Part shown: piece after piece, positions 26,908 through 34,435 of the stretch
How positions within the stretch are numbered: the stretch's first letter is position 1
Layout of the letters: every line of letters begins with the position of its first letter
DNA from: Streptomyces sp. CC208A
GTDB lineage: Bacteria; Actinomycetota; Actinomycetes; Streptomycetales; Streptomycetaceae
Assembly (NCBI RefSeq): GCF_030010625.1
Contig: NZ_JASCXN010000020.1
Coordinates: 62,001-126,000 of the forward strand
Direction of reading: 5' to 3'
DNA: 64,000 nucleotides
The notes under the pieces: generated by a model
What the model saw: only the letters and a program-made list of their open reading frames with translations
Told to the model about the DNA's origin: nothing
Database searches by the model: none
Program-made: the position numbers and the translations under genes

Positions 26908-28305
26908 ATGCCCGTGACACGACGTCAGCTCCTGGCCCGGACCGGCGCGTCCGTCGCCGGGATCGCCTTCACCGGCGCCCTGGCCGAGCTCTTCGCGGGC
27001 GGCCCGGCCGCCGCCGAGCCGCGCGGCGGCTACGGCCCGCTCCTCCCCGACCCCGACGGTCTGCTCGACCTCCCCGCCGGCTTCTCCTACCGGGTCCTCT
27101 CCCGCGAGGGCGAGCCGCTGCGCTCCGGCGAGGGCCCGGTCCCCAGCCACTGCGACGGCATGGGCGCCTTCGCCGGACCGAGCGGTGGAGTCCGTCTCGT
27201 CCGCAACCACGAGAACCGCCCCGGGGCCCGCCACGCCGTCCCCCTCGTCCCCGGCCTCGTCTACGACCGGGGCGGCAGGGGCGGCTGCACGGTCCTCGGC
27301 CTCGACGCCGACGGCACGGTGTACGACGGCGCGGCCGGGGAACGCGTCGGCATCGCCGGCACCGCCGTCAACTGCGCGGGCGGCCCCACCCCCTGGGGCA
27401 CCTGGCTGACCTGCGAGGAGACCGAGGACAGGGCCGGGACGAAGGGGTACGAGAAGGACCACGGCTTCGTCTTCGAGGTGGACCCGGCCGACCCGCACCG
27501 CACCGGGGCCGTCCCGCTCACCGCCCTGGGCCGCTTCGCCCACGAGGCCGTCGCCGTGGACCCGTACAGCGGGATCGTGTACGAGACGGAGGACGCCTTC
27601 GACCACCCCTTCGGCCTCTTCTACCGCTTCCTGCCCGAGCGGCCGCTCGGCGGCACCGGCGCGCTGCGCGCGGGCGGCACCCTGGAGGCGCTGCGCGTGC
27701 CCGGCGTCCCCGACCTGTCGGTGGTCCAGGAGGCAGGGACGGTCTTCGAGGGTGTCGAGTGGGTGCCGGTACCGGACCCGCAGGCGGCCGGGACGCCGAT
27801 CCGCTTCCAGGACTTCGGGCGCGGCGGGATCACCCACGCGCAGAAACTGGAGGGCTGCTACTGGGGCGGGCGCTGCGTCTACTTCGTCTCCTCCTTCGCG
27901 CGGGCCTCCGACGGCTCCGGGGCCACCCACTTCGGGCAGGTGTGGAAGTACGATCCGCGCGGCCGGCGGCTCGCCCTCGCCGTCGTCTTCGGCCCGGACA
28001 CCGACGTCCAACTGCCCGGCGAGTCCCCCGACAACATCTGCCTTGCGCCCTCCGGCGGCCTGATGGTCTGCGAGGACGGCGCCGGGGCGCAGCACGTCTT
28101 CGGGGTGAGCCGGAAGGGCGAGGTGTACGCGGTCGCCCGGGGACGACAGGCGTTGACATCAGCCGCTACCGCGGCGGGCGGGACCCCGGAAGCCCCCGAG
28201 TGGGGCGAGTTCGCGGGTGTCACCTTCTCCCCCGACGGCTCCACGATGTACGTGAACTGCTACACCCCCGGCACCACCTTCGCCGTCACCGGCCCCTGGC
28301 GCTGA
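26908..28305 (+). CDS. PhoX-family (DUF839) phosphatase-like secreted protein
   Basis: The ATG at 26908 gives 465 residues, starting with a twin-arginine-type signal (MPVTRRQLLARTGASVAGIAF, processing near AAAEP). PhoX enzymes are calcium/iron alkaline phosphatases exported by Tat and shaped as a beta-propeller. Family features include LVRNHENRPGA, CTVLGLDADG, GGPTPWGTWLTCEE, GRFAHEAVAVDP with VYETED, and a late LMVCEDGAGAQHVFG plus FAGVTFSPDGSTMYVN. It should release phosphate outside the cell. PPK2 starts 4 bp after its stop, linking external phosphate capture with polyphosphate metabolism. Confidence 0.87.
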   Translation: MPVTRRQLLARTGASVAGIAFTGALAELFAGGPAAAEPRGGYGPLLPDPDGLLDLPAGFSYRVLSREGEPLRSGEGPVPSHCDGMGAFAGPSGGVRLVRNHENRPGARHAVPLVPGLVYDRGGRGGCTVLGLDADGTVYDGAAGERVGIAGTAVNCAGGPTPWGTWLTCEETEDRAGTKGYEKDHGFVFEVDPADPHRTGAVPLTALGRFAHEAVAVDPYSGIVYETEDAFDHPFGLFYRFLPERPLGGTGALRAGGTLEALRVPGVPDLSVVQEAGTVFEGVEWVPVPDPQAAGTPIRFQDFGRGGITHAQKLEGCYWGGRCVYFVSSFARASDGSGATHFGQVWKYDPRGRRLALAVVFGPDTDVQLPGESPDNICLAPSGGLMVCEDGAGAQHVFGVSRKGEVYAVARGRQALTSAATAAGGTPEAPEWGEFAGVTFSPDGSTMYVNCYTPGTTFAVTGPWR

Positions 28306-28308
28306 CCG

Positions 28309-29184
28309 GTGACGAAGAAACACGGCGGCGAGCGGGCCGCGTCCCTCGTCGAGGCGCTGCGGCTCCCGCCGGGCGAGCCCGTCGACCTCTCCGCGTACGA
28401 CCCCCGGGCCACCCCCGGCGGCCCGGACGGTCCGGCCGACAAGACGGCCGGGACCACCGCCACCGCCGCCCTCGGCCCCCGGCTCGCCTCGCTCCAGGAG
28501 CGGCTCTACGCGGCGAGCACGGCGGGCGACCGACGACGGCTGCTGCTGGTCCTCCAGGGCATGGACACCAGCGGCAAGGGCGGCACGGTCAAGCACGTCA
28601 TCGGCCACTTCAACCCCTCCGGCTGCCGGATCCGCGCCTTCAAGGCGCCCACCCCCGAGGAGCGGGAGCACCCCTTCCTGTGGCGGATCACCCGGGCGCT
28701 GCCGGAGCCGGGCGAGATCGGCATCTTCGACCGCTCGCACTACGAGGACGTGCTCGTCGCCCGGGTCCGCGAGCTGGCACCGGCCGAGGAGGTGGAGCGG
28801 CGCTACGCCGAGATCGACCGCTTCGAACGCACGCTCGCCGAGGACGGGGTGACCCTCGTGAAGGTCTTCCTGCACCTGTCGTACGCGGAGCAGCGCAGCC
28901 GCCTCCTGGAGCGCCTGGACAACCCGGAGAAGCACTGGAAGTTCGACCCCGGCGACATCGAGGAGCGCACCCGCTGGGGTGCCTACCAGAAGGCGTACGA
29001 GCTCGCCCTGGAGCGCTGCTCGACGCCCGCCGCACCGTGGTTCCTGGTCCCGGCGGACCGCAAGTGGTACCGGAACTGGGCCGTCAGCAGGCTGCTCCTG
29101 GAACACCTGGAGGCGCTGGACCCGCAGTACCCGCCGGCCGACTTCGACGTGGCGGAGTACCGGCGCCGGCTGCTCGCGACATGA
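28309..29184 (+). CDS. polyphosphate kinase 2 family protein
   Basis: The GTG at 28309 gives 291 residues. PPK2 transfers phosphate between polyphosphate and nucleotides (AMP, GDP or ADP). The P-loop is LLLVLQGMDTSGKGGTVKHV, the lid region has PTPEEREHPFLWR, and the conserved IGIFDRSHYEDVLVARV, KHWKFDPGDIEERTRWGAYQKAYE and PWFLVPADRKWYRNWAVSRLLLE follow. It is compact, in the range of single-domain PPK2 proteins. The 3-bp gap from the phosphatase strongly suggests translational coupling. Whether it acts on AMP or ADP cannot be told by eye. Confidence 0.92.
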   Translation: MTKKHGGERAASLVEALRLPPGEPVDLSAYDPRATPGGPDGPADKTAGTTATAALGPRLASLQERLYAASTAGDRRRLLLVLQGMDTSGKGGTVKHVIGHFNPSGCRIRAFKAPTPEEREHPFLWRITRALPEPGEIGIFDRSHYEDVLVARVRELAPAEEVERRYAEIDRFERTLAEDGVTLVKVFLHLSYAEQRSRLLERLDNPEKHWKFDPGDIEERTRWGAYQKAYELALERCSTPAAPWFLVPADRKWYRNWAVSRLLLEHLEALDPQYPPADFDVAEYRRRLLAT

Positions 29185-29268
29185 GGGCCGACGCCTGACG
29201 GGTGACGGCCCCGCCGTGCCCCGGGGTGCGACGGCGGACCTCCGGTTCTGATCGGATAACTTCCGTGC

Positions 29269-30156
29269 GTGACCATTCCTGTACGAAAAATGGCGGCGCT
29301 CGGTCTTCTGGGCGCCGCTCTCGTCGGCTGCGCCGGGGGCGCCGACACCGCGTCCCCGGCAGCCCCCAAGGCCCCGGCGACCTCTCCCCCCGGGACGGCG
29401 CCCACGGCCTCGGCGACCGCCGCCCCCGGCGCGAAGCCCGCCCCCGCCGCACCGCCCACGATGGCGCCCGGCCCCCAGGGCCGTACCCCCGTCTACGAGC
29501 GGCGGACCGGCCGTGACACCGAGAAGGTCGTCGCGCTCACCTTCGACGCCGACATGACCGCCGACCAGGGCCCCCGGGCGGCGCGCGGCGAGCGCTTCGA
29601 CAACCCGGAGCTCATCGCGACCCTGCGCCGCCTGAAGGTGGACGCGACGATCTTCATGACCGGCCGCTGGGCGGAGGAGTACCCCGACCAGGTCCGGTCG
29701 ATCGGCGGCGACCCCCGCTTCGAGATCGCCAACCACTCCTACAGCCACTACGCCTTCGCCGAGCCCTGCTACGGCCTGCCGACGGTGGCCGAGCCGGACA
29801 TGGCCTCCGACGTCCGGCGCGCCTTCGACTCCTTCCGCGACGCCGGGGCCGTCAACGTCGTCCCGTACTTCCGCTTCCCCGGCGGCTGTTACGACGACGC
29901 CGCCCTGCACGCCCTCGCCCCGGCCCGCGTCACCGCCGTGCAGTGGGACGTGGTCGGCGGCGACGCCTTCGCGAAGGACCCCGACGCGGTCGCGGAGCAG
30001 GTGCTCTCCGGGGTACGCCCCGGCTCCCTGGTCGTCCTCCACTGCACCCGCTCCGCCGCCCCCGCCACCGAACGGGCGATCCGCCGGATCGTCCCCGAGC
30101 TCCGGGCCCGCGGCTACCGCTTCGTGAAGGTGTCCGAGCTGATGCGGGAGGGCTGA
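29269..30156 (+). CDS. polysaccharide deacetylase-family lipoprotein
   Basis: The GTG at 29269 encodes a lipoprotein signal with lipobox LVGC (Cys at about residue 21), a long Ala/Pro/Thr spacer to about residue 75, then a NodB-fold domain. The first NodB motif is TFDADMT in place of the common TFDDGP, keeping a catalytic Asp but altering the metal pair. The second, NHSYSH (H-x-x-x-H), is intact, and FRFPGGCYDD and VVLHC resemble the later motifs. It would deacetylate a cell-wall or surface glycan outside the membrane. The product is 295 residues. Confidence 0.85.
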   Translation: MTIPVRKMAALGLLGAALVGCAGGADTASPAAPKAPATSPPGTAPTASATAAPGAKPAPAAPPTMAPGPQGRTPVYERRTGRDTEKVVALTFDADMTADQGPRAARGERFDNPELIATLRRLKVDATIFMTGRWAEEYPDQVRSIGGDPRFEIANHSYSHYAFAEPCYGLPTVAEPDMASDVRRAFDSFRDAGAVNVVPYFRFPGGCYDDAALHALAPARVTAVQWDVVGGDAFAKDPDAVAEQVLSGVRPGSLVVLHCTRSAAPATERAIRRIVPELRARGYRFVKVSELMREG

Positions 30157-30211
30157 CCCCCGCGCCCCGGCCACGGGATCCGCCGGCTCGGGGTGGTGGC
30201 AGACTTGCCGG

Positions 30212-30922
30212 GTGAGCAGTGACGACACCGATCCCCGCGGCGCCGATCCCCGCGACGAGAAGCCGCAGTACGTCCTCCCCCTGGTGGTCCGCATCGAGCG
30301 GGACGCGCCGCCGGCCCGTACCGACGCCCTGGAGACCGCGGCCCGGGCCGTGCTCCGGCTCCTGACCGACGAACGGGCGGTCGGGGAGGGCGAGTGGGCG
30401 GCGGCCGTGGCCGGCTGGGAGGACGCCCGCATCCGCAAGGTGGTGCGGCGGGCGCGCGGTGCGGAGTGGCGGCGCGCCGAGACGCTGCCCGGGATCACCG
30501 TGCGCGGCGAGGAGGCGGAGGTACGGGTCTTCCCGCCGGTGCCTCTGGACGGGTGGCCCAAGGAGCTCGCCAAGCTCCAGGTGTCGGGCACCGAGCTCGA
30601 CGACCCGGTCCCTGCCGGGGCCGTGCCCGACGGGGCGGCGGTGCTGTGGATGAACCCGGGGCTCCCCATGTCGGCGGGCAAGGCGATGGCCCAGGCCGGG
30701 CACGGTGCGCAGCTGCTGTGGTGGGCGCTGGACGAGCCGGCCCGCGCGGCCTGGCGGGAGGCCGGTTTCCCGCTCGCCGTCCGGACCGCGCCGGAGGCCG
30801 GGTGGGCCGCGCTCGCCGCGAGCGGTCTTCCGGTGGTGCGTGACGCCGGGTTCACGGAGATCGCCCCCGGCAGCGCCACGGTGGTGTCGGCGTTCCCGAC
30901 GGGCGTGAACCTCGGGTCGTGA
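30212..30922 (+). CDS. Pth2-type peptidyl-tRNA hydrolase-like protein with N-terminal extension
   Basis: The 236-residue product ends in a Pth2 domain: LWMNPGLPMSAGKAMAQAGHGAQLLWW, where the G-K-x-x-A-Q-x-x-H motif is clear, and VRDAGFTEIAPGSATVVS, matching the D-A-G-x-T-x-I-x-x-G core. Pth2 normally spans only about 120 residues, so roughly the first 140 form an extension. That extension starts QYVLPLVVRIERDAP and contains RKVVRRARGAEWRRAE, which could be a degenerate copy of the same fold. It would recycle peptidyl-tRNA, or has been repurposed. It starts at GTG 30212. Confidence 0.8.
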   Translation: MSSDDTDPRGADPRDEKPQYVLPLVVRIERDAPPARTDALETAARAVLRLLTDERAVGEGEWAAAVAGWEDARIRKVVRRARGAEWRRAETLPGITVRGEEAEVRVFPPVPLDGWPKELAKLQVSGTELDDPVPAGAVPDGAAVLWMNPGLPMSAGKAMAQAGHGAQLLWWALDEPARAAWREAGFPLAVRTAPEAGWAALAASGLPVVRDAGFTEIAPGSATVVSAFPTGVNLGS

Positions 30923-30961
30923 ACCTCAAATGAAGCTCTGAACCTTCCTCCTGCGAGGTTC
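30907..30961. repeat. three GAACCT(C/T) repeats plus an inverted copy before the DUF692 gene
   Basis: GAACCTC occurs at 30907-30913 and 30921-30927, GAACCTT at 30940-30946, and the inverse GAGGTTC at 30955-30961. The first copy is inside the end of the Pth2-like gene. The cluster covers most of the gap to the DUF692 gene and is a candidate regulatory site. Confidence 0.4.
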
Positions 30962-31015
30962 GGCCGTTGCCCCCGGGGTCATCACGTGGGTGACTGAGGA
31001 CCGAAGGGGGAGGAC

Positions 31016-32458
31016 ATGACGGAACTCGGCATCGGCATCGGCTGGCGGCCCGAGATCGCGGACGCGGTCGAGGAACTGCCCGGGGTCGACTGGGTGGAGG
31101 TCGTCGCGGAGAACGTGTGCGCCGACCACCTGCCCGACTCGCTGGCCCGGCTGCGGGCGCGGGGCGTCACGGTCGTGCCGCACGGGGTGTCGCTCGGGCT
31201 CGGCGGCGCGGAGCGGCCGGACCCGGAGCGGCTTGCCGCGCTGGCGGCGAAGGCGGAGGCGCTGGGGGCGCCGCTCGTCACGGAGCACCTCGCGTTCGTC
31301 CGGGCCGGCGGGCCGCTGACGGCGACCCCGCGCCTGGAGGCCGGGCACCTGCTGCCGGTCCCGCGCACCCGGGACGCCCTCGACGTGCTCTGCGAGAACG
31401 TGCGCATCGCGCAGGAGGCGCTGCCGGTGCCGCTGGCCCTGGAGAACATCGCCGCGCTGTTCTCCTGGCCGGGCGAGGAGCTGACGGAGGGGCGGTTCCT
31501 CGCGGAGCTGGTGGAGCGCACGGGGGTACGGCTCCTCGTCGACGTCGCCAACCTGTACACCAACCACCGCAACCGGGGCGAGGACCCGGCGCGGGCGCTC
31601 GCCGAACTGCCGCTGGAGGCCCTCGCGTACGTGCACGTGGCGGGCGGGATCGAGCGGGACGGCGTCTGGCACGACAGCCACGCGCACCCGGTGCCGGAGC
31701 CGGTCCTGGAGATCCTGGCCGACCTGGCCGGGCGGATCGACCCGCCCGGCGTGCTCCTCGAACGGGACGACCGCTTCCCTGCCGCGACCGAGCTCGCCGC
31801 CGAACTCACCGCCATCCGCACGACGGTGGCCGCCGCCCGCCCGGCCCGGACGCCCGTCCGGCCGACCCGGCGGCACGGTCTCGGCGCCGCCGCCCTGCGC
31901 GCAGGGCGCGCCCTCACGGGCGACGCGCCGCCGCTCATCGGCGCGGGCGCCCGCGTCTCGGGCGGCCCGATGCCGGCGGTCCGCCCGAACCCGGTCCCGG
32001 CCCCGGCGGCCGTGAAGGACGTACGGCCCTCCGGCGGCGGCGAGCGCGGAACCCTCCCGGAGGGGGTACGGCAGCGGGCCGGCCTCGCGCAGGCCGCCCT
32101 GCTGTCGGCGCTGGTGGCGGGGACGCCCGCGCCGGAGGGGTTCGACGTGCGGCGGCTCAAGGTGCAGAGCCGGGCGCTCGCGGCCAAGCGGGCCTCGGTG
32201 GTGGCGCGGATCGCGCCGGAGCTGCCGGAGATCCTCGGCGAGGACTTCCGGCCCGCGTTCCTCGCCTACGCGCGGACCCGGCCCATGCCCGGGAGCTACC
32301 GGCGGGACGCGCTCGACTTCGTGGAGGGGCTGCTGCTCGCCGGGCGGCCCGAGCGGCGGGAGCTGACCCGCTGGTGGCAGGACCGGTCGGACAGCCGTCC
32401 GCCCGGCATCGCGGGCCGCGTCGTGCGGGCCGCCCGACACGTGTTCCTGGGACGGTGA
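31016..32458 (+). CDS. DUF692 (MNIO-family) enzyme fused to a partner-like C-terminal domain
   Basis: A strong AAGGGGGAGGAC site precedes the ATG. Residues 1-275 match DUF692, the multinuclear non-haem iron oxidative enzymes (MbnB, TglH and relatives) that modify Cys or other residues in peptides. Likely metal ligands are present: VVPHGVS (His56), TEHLAF (His91), LALENIAALFSWPGEE (Glu143), LLVDVANLYTNHRNRG (Asp176), YVHVAGG (His207) and WHDSHAHPV (Asp220, His222). After a Pro/Ala-rich linker (about 275-345), residues about 350-445 look like the DUF2063-type partner that presents substrate: ALLSALVAG, PEILGEDFRPAFLAYARTRPMP, YRRDALDFVEGLL. In characterised systems that partner is a separate gene. 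The next gene, 5 bp away, encodes a Cys-repeat membrane protein, the likely substrate. Confidence 0.85.
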   Translation: MTELGIGIGWRPEIADAVEELPGVDWVEVVAENVCADHLPDSLARLRARGVTVVPHGVSLGLGGAERPDPERLAALAAKAEALGAPLVTEHLAFVRAGGPLTATPRLEAGHLLPVPRTRDALDVLCENVRIAQEALPVPLALENIAALFSWPGEELTEGRFLAELVERTGVRLLVDVANLYTNHRNRGEDPARALAELPLEALAYVHVAGGIERDGVWHDSHAHPVPEPVLEILADLAGRIDPPGVLLERDDRFPAATELAAELTAIRTTVAAARPARTPVRPTRRHGLGAAALRAGRALTGDAPPLIGAGARVSGGPMPAVRPNPVPAPAAVKDVRPSGGGERGTLPEGVRQRAGLAQAALLSALVAGTPAPEGFDVRRLKVQSRALAAKRASVVARIAPELPEILGEDFRPAFLAYARTRPMPGSYRRDALDFVEGLLLAGRPERRELTRWWQDRSDSRPPGIAGRVVRAARHVFLGR

Positions 32459-32463
32459 CCGGC

Positions 32464-33486
32464 ATGGACATCCTGCTCGTGGTCCTCCACCTCGCCGGCG
32501 CCGCCGCCGTCGTACGGCTCGTCGTGCTCGCCTCCGGCGGGCGGGGCGGTCCCGGCGGTCCCGTCCATGACGTGTACGAGGCCGCGTTCCTCGGCGGCGG
32601 TCCCGGGAGGGTCGCCGACACGGCGCTCGCCACGATGGCCGTGGACGGCCGGCTGACGATCGGCGGCCCCGGCGTGGTCGCGGTCAACCGCCGGACCGCG
32701 CACGACCCGGTGGAGCGGGCCGTGCTCGACACCCACGCGGCCGCCCCGCACGGTGCCCTGCACCACCTGCGGCTCGGCGTGATGACCCACCCGGCGGTCC
32801 AGGAGATCGGCGACGGCCTCGCCATCCGCGGGCTCGTGGCCGAGCCGGCCCGCCGCCGGGCCCTGCGGCGCTGGTGCGCCCTCGTCGGCGCGTCGGCCTT
32901 CGTGCTGCTGCCGGTGGCGATCGTGATCACCGTCGTCCAGTGGAGCTCCGCGTGGGACGCGTGGGAGGAGCCGGGGCTTCCGTTCTTCGTGAAGGTGCTG
33001 CCGCTGGTCATCGGCTGCGTCACCGCCTCGGTCCTCTGCCGCGTCAGAGCCGCGCACCGGCTGAGCGCGGCGGGAACGGCCGCGCTGGCCGCGTACCGGC
33101 GGGAGCACGAGCGCCGGGACGACACCGGCACCGTGGTGGCCCTCCGCGGGATCCGGGCGCTGCCCGACCGCGAGCTGTGGGAGCGGCTGCGGGACGCGGC
33201 GCGGTTCCAGGGAGCGGGGAGCCCGGGGCACCGGAGCCGTACCCGGTCGTCCTCGCGCCACTCCTCCGACACGAGCGCGGCCGCGGCCGTGGTGGTGTGG
33301 TGTGCGGGAGAGGCGGTGGGCGGCGGGGACGGCTGGGGCTCGGACTCCGGCTCGGGGTCCGGTTCGTCCTGCGGGTCGAGCGGTTCGTCCTGCGCGTCCT
33401 CGTCGTGCGGTTCGTCGTCGTCCTCGTGCGGGTCCTCGTCCTCGTCGTCGTCCTCGTGCGGCTCGTCCTGCGGGTCCAGCGGCTGA
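32464..33486 (+). CDS. TIGR04222-type membrane protein with Cys/Ser/Gly-repeat tail
   Basis: The 340-residue product has a first membrane helix (about 1-23), a soluble conserved block containing YEAAFLGGGPGRVADTALATM (residues 38-58), two further helices (about 139-160 and 174-194), then a cytoplasmic or exported region. From about residue 292 the sequence is almost only Ser, Gly and Cys, with Cys at 303, 310, 315, 322, 332 and 336; five of the six are followed by Gly (SCG). TIGR04222 proteins are described, from memory, as lying next to low-complexity sequence and near DUF692 genes. The tail looks like a repeated modification target for the enzyme encoded immediately upstream. It starts at ATG 32464, 5 bp after the DUF692 stop. 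Confidence 0.8.
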   Translation: MDILLVVLHLAGAAAVVRLVVLASGGRGGPGGPVHDVYEAAFLGGGPGRVADTALATMAVDGRLTIGGPGVVAVNRRTAHDPVERAVLDTHAAAPHGALHHLRLGVMTHPAVQEIGDGLAIRGLVAEPARRRALRRWCALVGASAFVLLPVAIVITVVQWSSAWDAWEEPGLPFFVKVLPLVIGCVTASVLCRVRAAHRLSAAGTAALAAYRREHERRDDTGTVVALRGIRALPDRELWERLRDAARFQGAGSPGHRSRTRSSSRHSSDTSAAAAVVVWCAGEAVGGGDGWGSDSGSGSGSSCGSSGSSCASSSCGSSSSSCGSSSSSSSSCGSSCGSSG

Positions 33487-33531
33487 GCCGTTCGGGTGGC
33501 GGGGCCGCCGGTCCTGCCGTACAACTCGATC

Positions 33532-34260
33532 ATGGTCTGGATACCGCTGTTCCTGGTCGCCTGCGTCGTGACCGCCGTCGCCTGCGCCCGGCTCTGCCGG
33601 GCCGCGATCGCCGCCGGCGGGCACGGCGCCGGGGCGGGCGGGGACGGCGGACTCACCCTGGGCGAGGCCGCGTTCCTGGCCGGCGGGCCGGGGCGGGTCA
33701 CCGAGCTGACGCTGGTGTCGATGCACCGGGCCCGGCGGCTGTTCCTCGCGCACACCGGCTGGGCCACGGTCGTCGGCGCCTCCGACGGCGGGGACGAGCT
33801 GGAGCGGGCGGTGCTCGGCGCGATCGGTCCCGACGGGCAGGCGCCGGTGCCGCTGCTGCGCCCCGCGGTCGCCGCCGCCCCGTGCGTACGCCGGATCGAG
33901 GAGGGTCTGGTGGCGCGGGGGCTCGCGGTGAAGGGGGCGGACCGGCGGGAGGCCGCGGCCGGACTGCGGGCGGTGAAGGGGGCGTTCCTGCTGGCCCTGG
34001 CGCTGGGGGCGGTCGCGGTGCCGCTGGTGCCCGAGGGGGAACGCGCGCAGGCCCTCGCCGCGTTCGCCCTGCCGCTGACGGCCTCGGGGCTCTGCTGGGC
34101 GATGGGCTCGTCTCCGCGCGGCCGGTGGGCCTCGCACGCCGGTCGGCGGCTGCTCGCGGGGCTGTCGGCGGAGGATCCGCTCACCGCCCTGGCCACGCGC
34201 GGGCCGGCGGTGCTGGAACCGGAGCTGCGGGCCGCGCTGGGCCGGCCGACGACTCCGTAA
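33532..34260 (+). CDS. second TIGR04222-type membrane protein, without the Cys tail
   Basis: It is a paralogue of the preceding protein: LGEAAFLAGGPGRVTELTLVSM matches YEAAFLGGGPGRVADTALATM, and DELERAVLGAI matches DPVERAVLDTH. From ATG 33532 the product has about 242 residues with an N-terminal helix (VWIPLFLVACVVTAVACARL) and two later helices (near 155-190). GTG 33496 is an in-frame alternative that adds 12 residues; neither has a clear ribosome site. It ends shortly after the conserved core, with no Ser/Cys tail. The pair could form a heteromeric membrane complex with only one tail-bearing subunit. Confidence 0.75.
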   Translation: MVWIPLFLVACVVTAVACARLCRAAIAAGGHGAGAGGDGGLTLGEAAFLAGGPGRVTELTLVSMHRARRLFLAHTGWATVVGASDGGDELERAVLGAIGPDGQAPVPLLRPAVAAAPCVRRIEEGLVARGLAVKGADRREAAAGLRAVKGAFLLALALGAVAVPLVPEGERAQALAAFALPLTASGLCWAMGSSPRGRWASHAGRRLLAGLSAEDPLTALATRGPAVLEPELRAALGRPTTP

Positions 34261-34289
34261 GAGCTTTTCAGGAAGAAGGACAGGACGCC

Positions 34290-34317
34290 GGTGCGGCGCG
34301 CTCGCGCGCGCCGCACC
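34290..34317 (+). terminator. terminator hairpin after the DUF692/TIGR04222 operon
   Basis: Twelve pairs: GGTGCGGCGCGC (34290-34301), loop TCGC, GCGCGCCGCACC (34306-34317). It lies 30 bp after the stop of the second membrane protein and would close the three-gene unit. No T-run follows. Confidence 0.7.
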
Positions 34318-34435
34318 CGGTGCCGGACCCGGTGTCGCTGGAGCGGCGGGCCATGGCGTGGCCACCGTCTGATCTTCCGGGTCGAGGGGCGAACGCCCCG
34401 GCGGGGTGCCGGGGCGCCACCAGGTCGTGGGGCCG

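Noticed and set aside
30907..30935. PHO-box reading of the GTGAACCTC pair
   Set aside because: On the minus strand GTTCAC units are spaced by 14 bp where 11 is needed, and no leftward gene follows.
31016..31840. DUF692 protein as a xylose isomerase-like or endonuclease IV TIM barrel
   Set aside because: The overall fold is related, but the ligand blocks (PHGVS, EHLAF, LENI, DVANLYTN, DSHAHPV) fit DUF692 specifically.
33330..33486. Ser/Cys-rich tail as an artefact of a frameshift into a low-complexity frame
   Set aside because: The tail is continuous with the conserved frame, uses Ser (TCG/TCC) and Cys (TGC) codons in a regular pattern, and ends at a proper stop.
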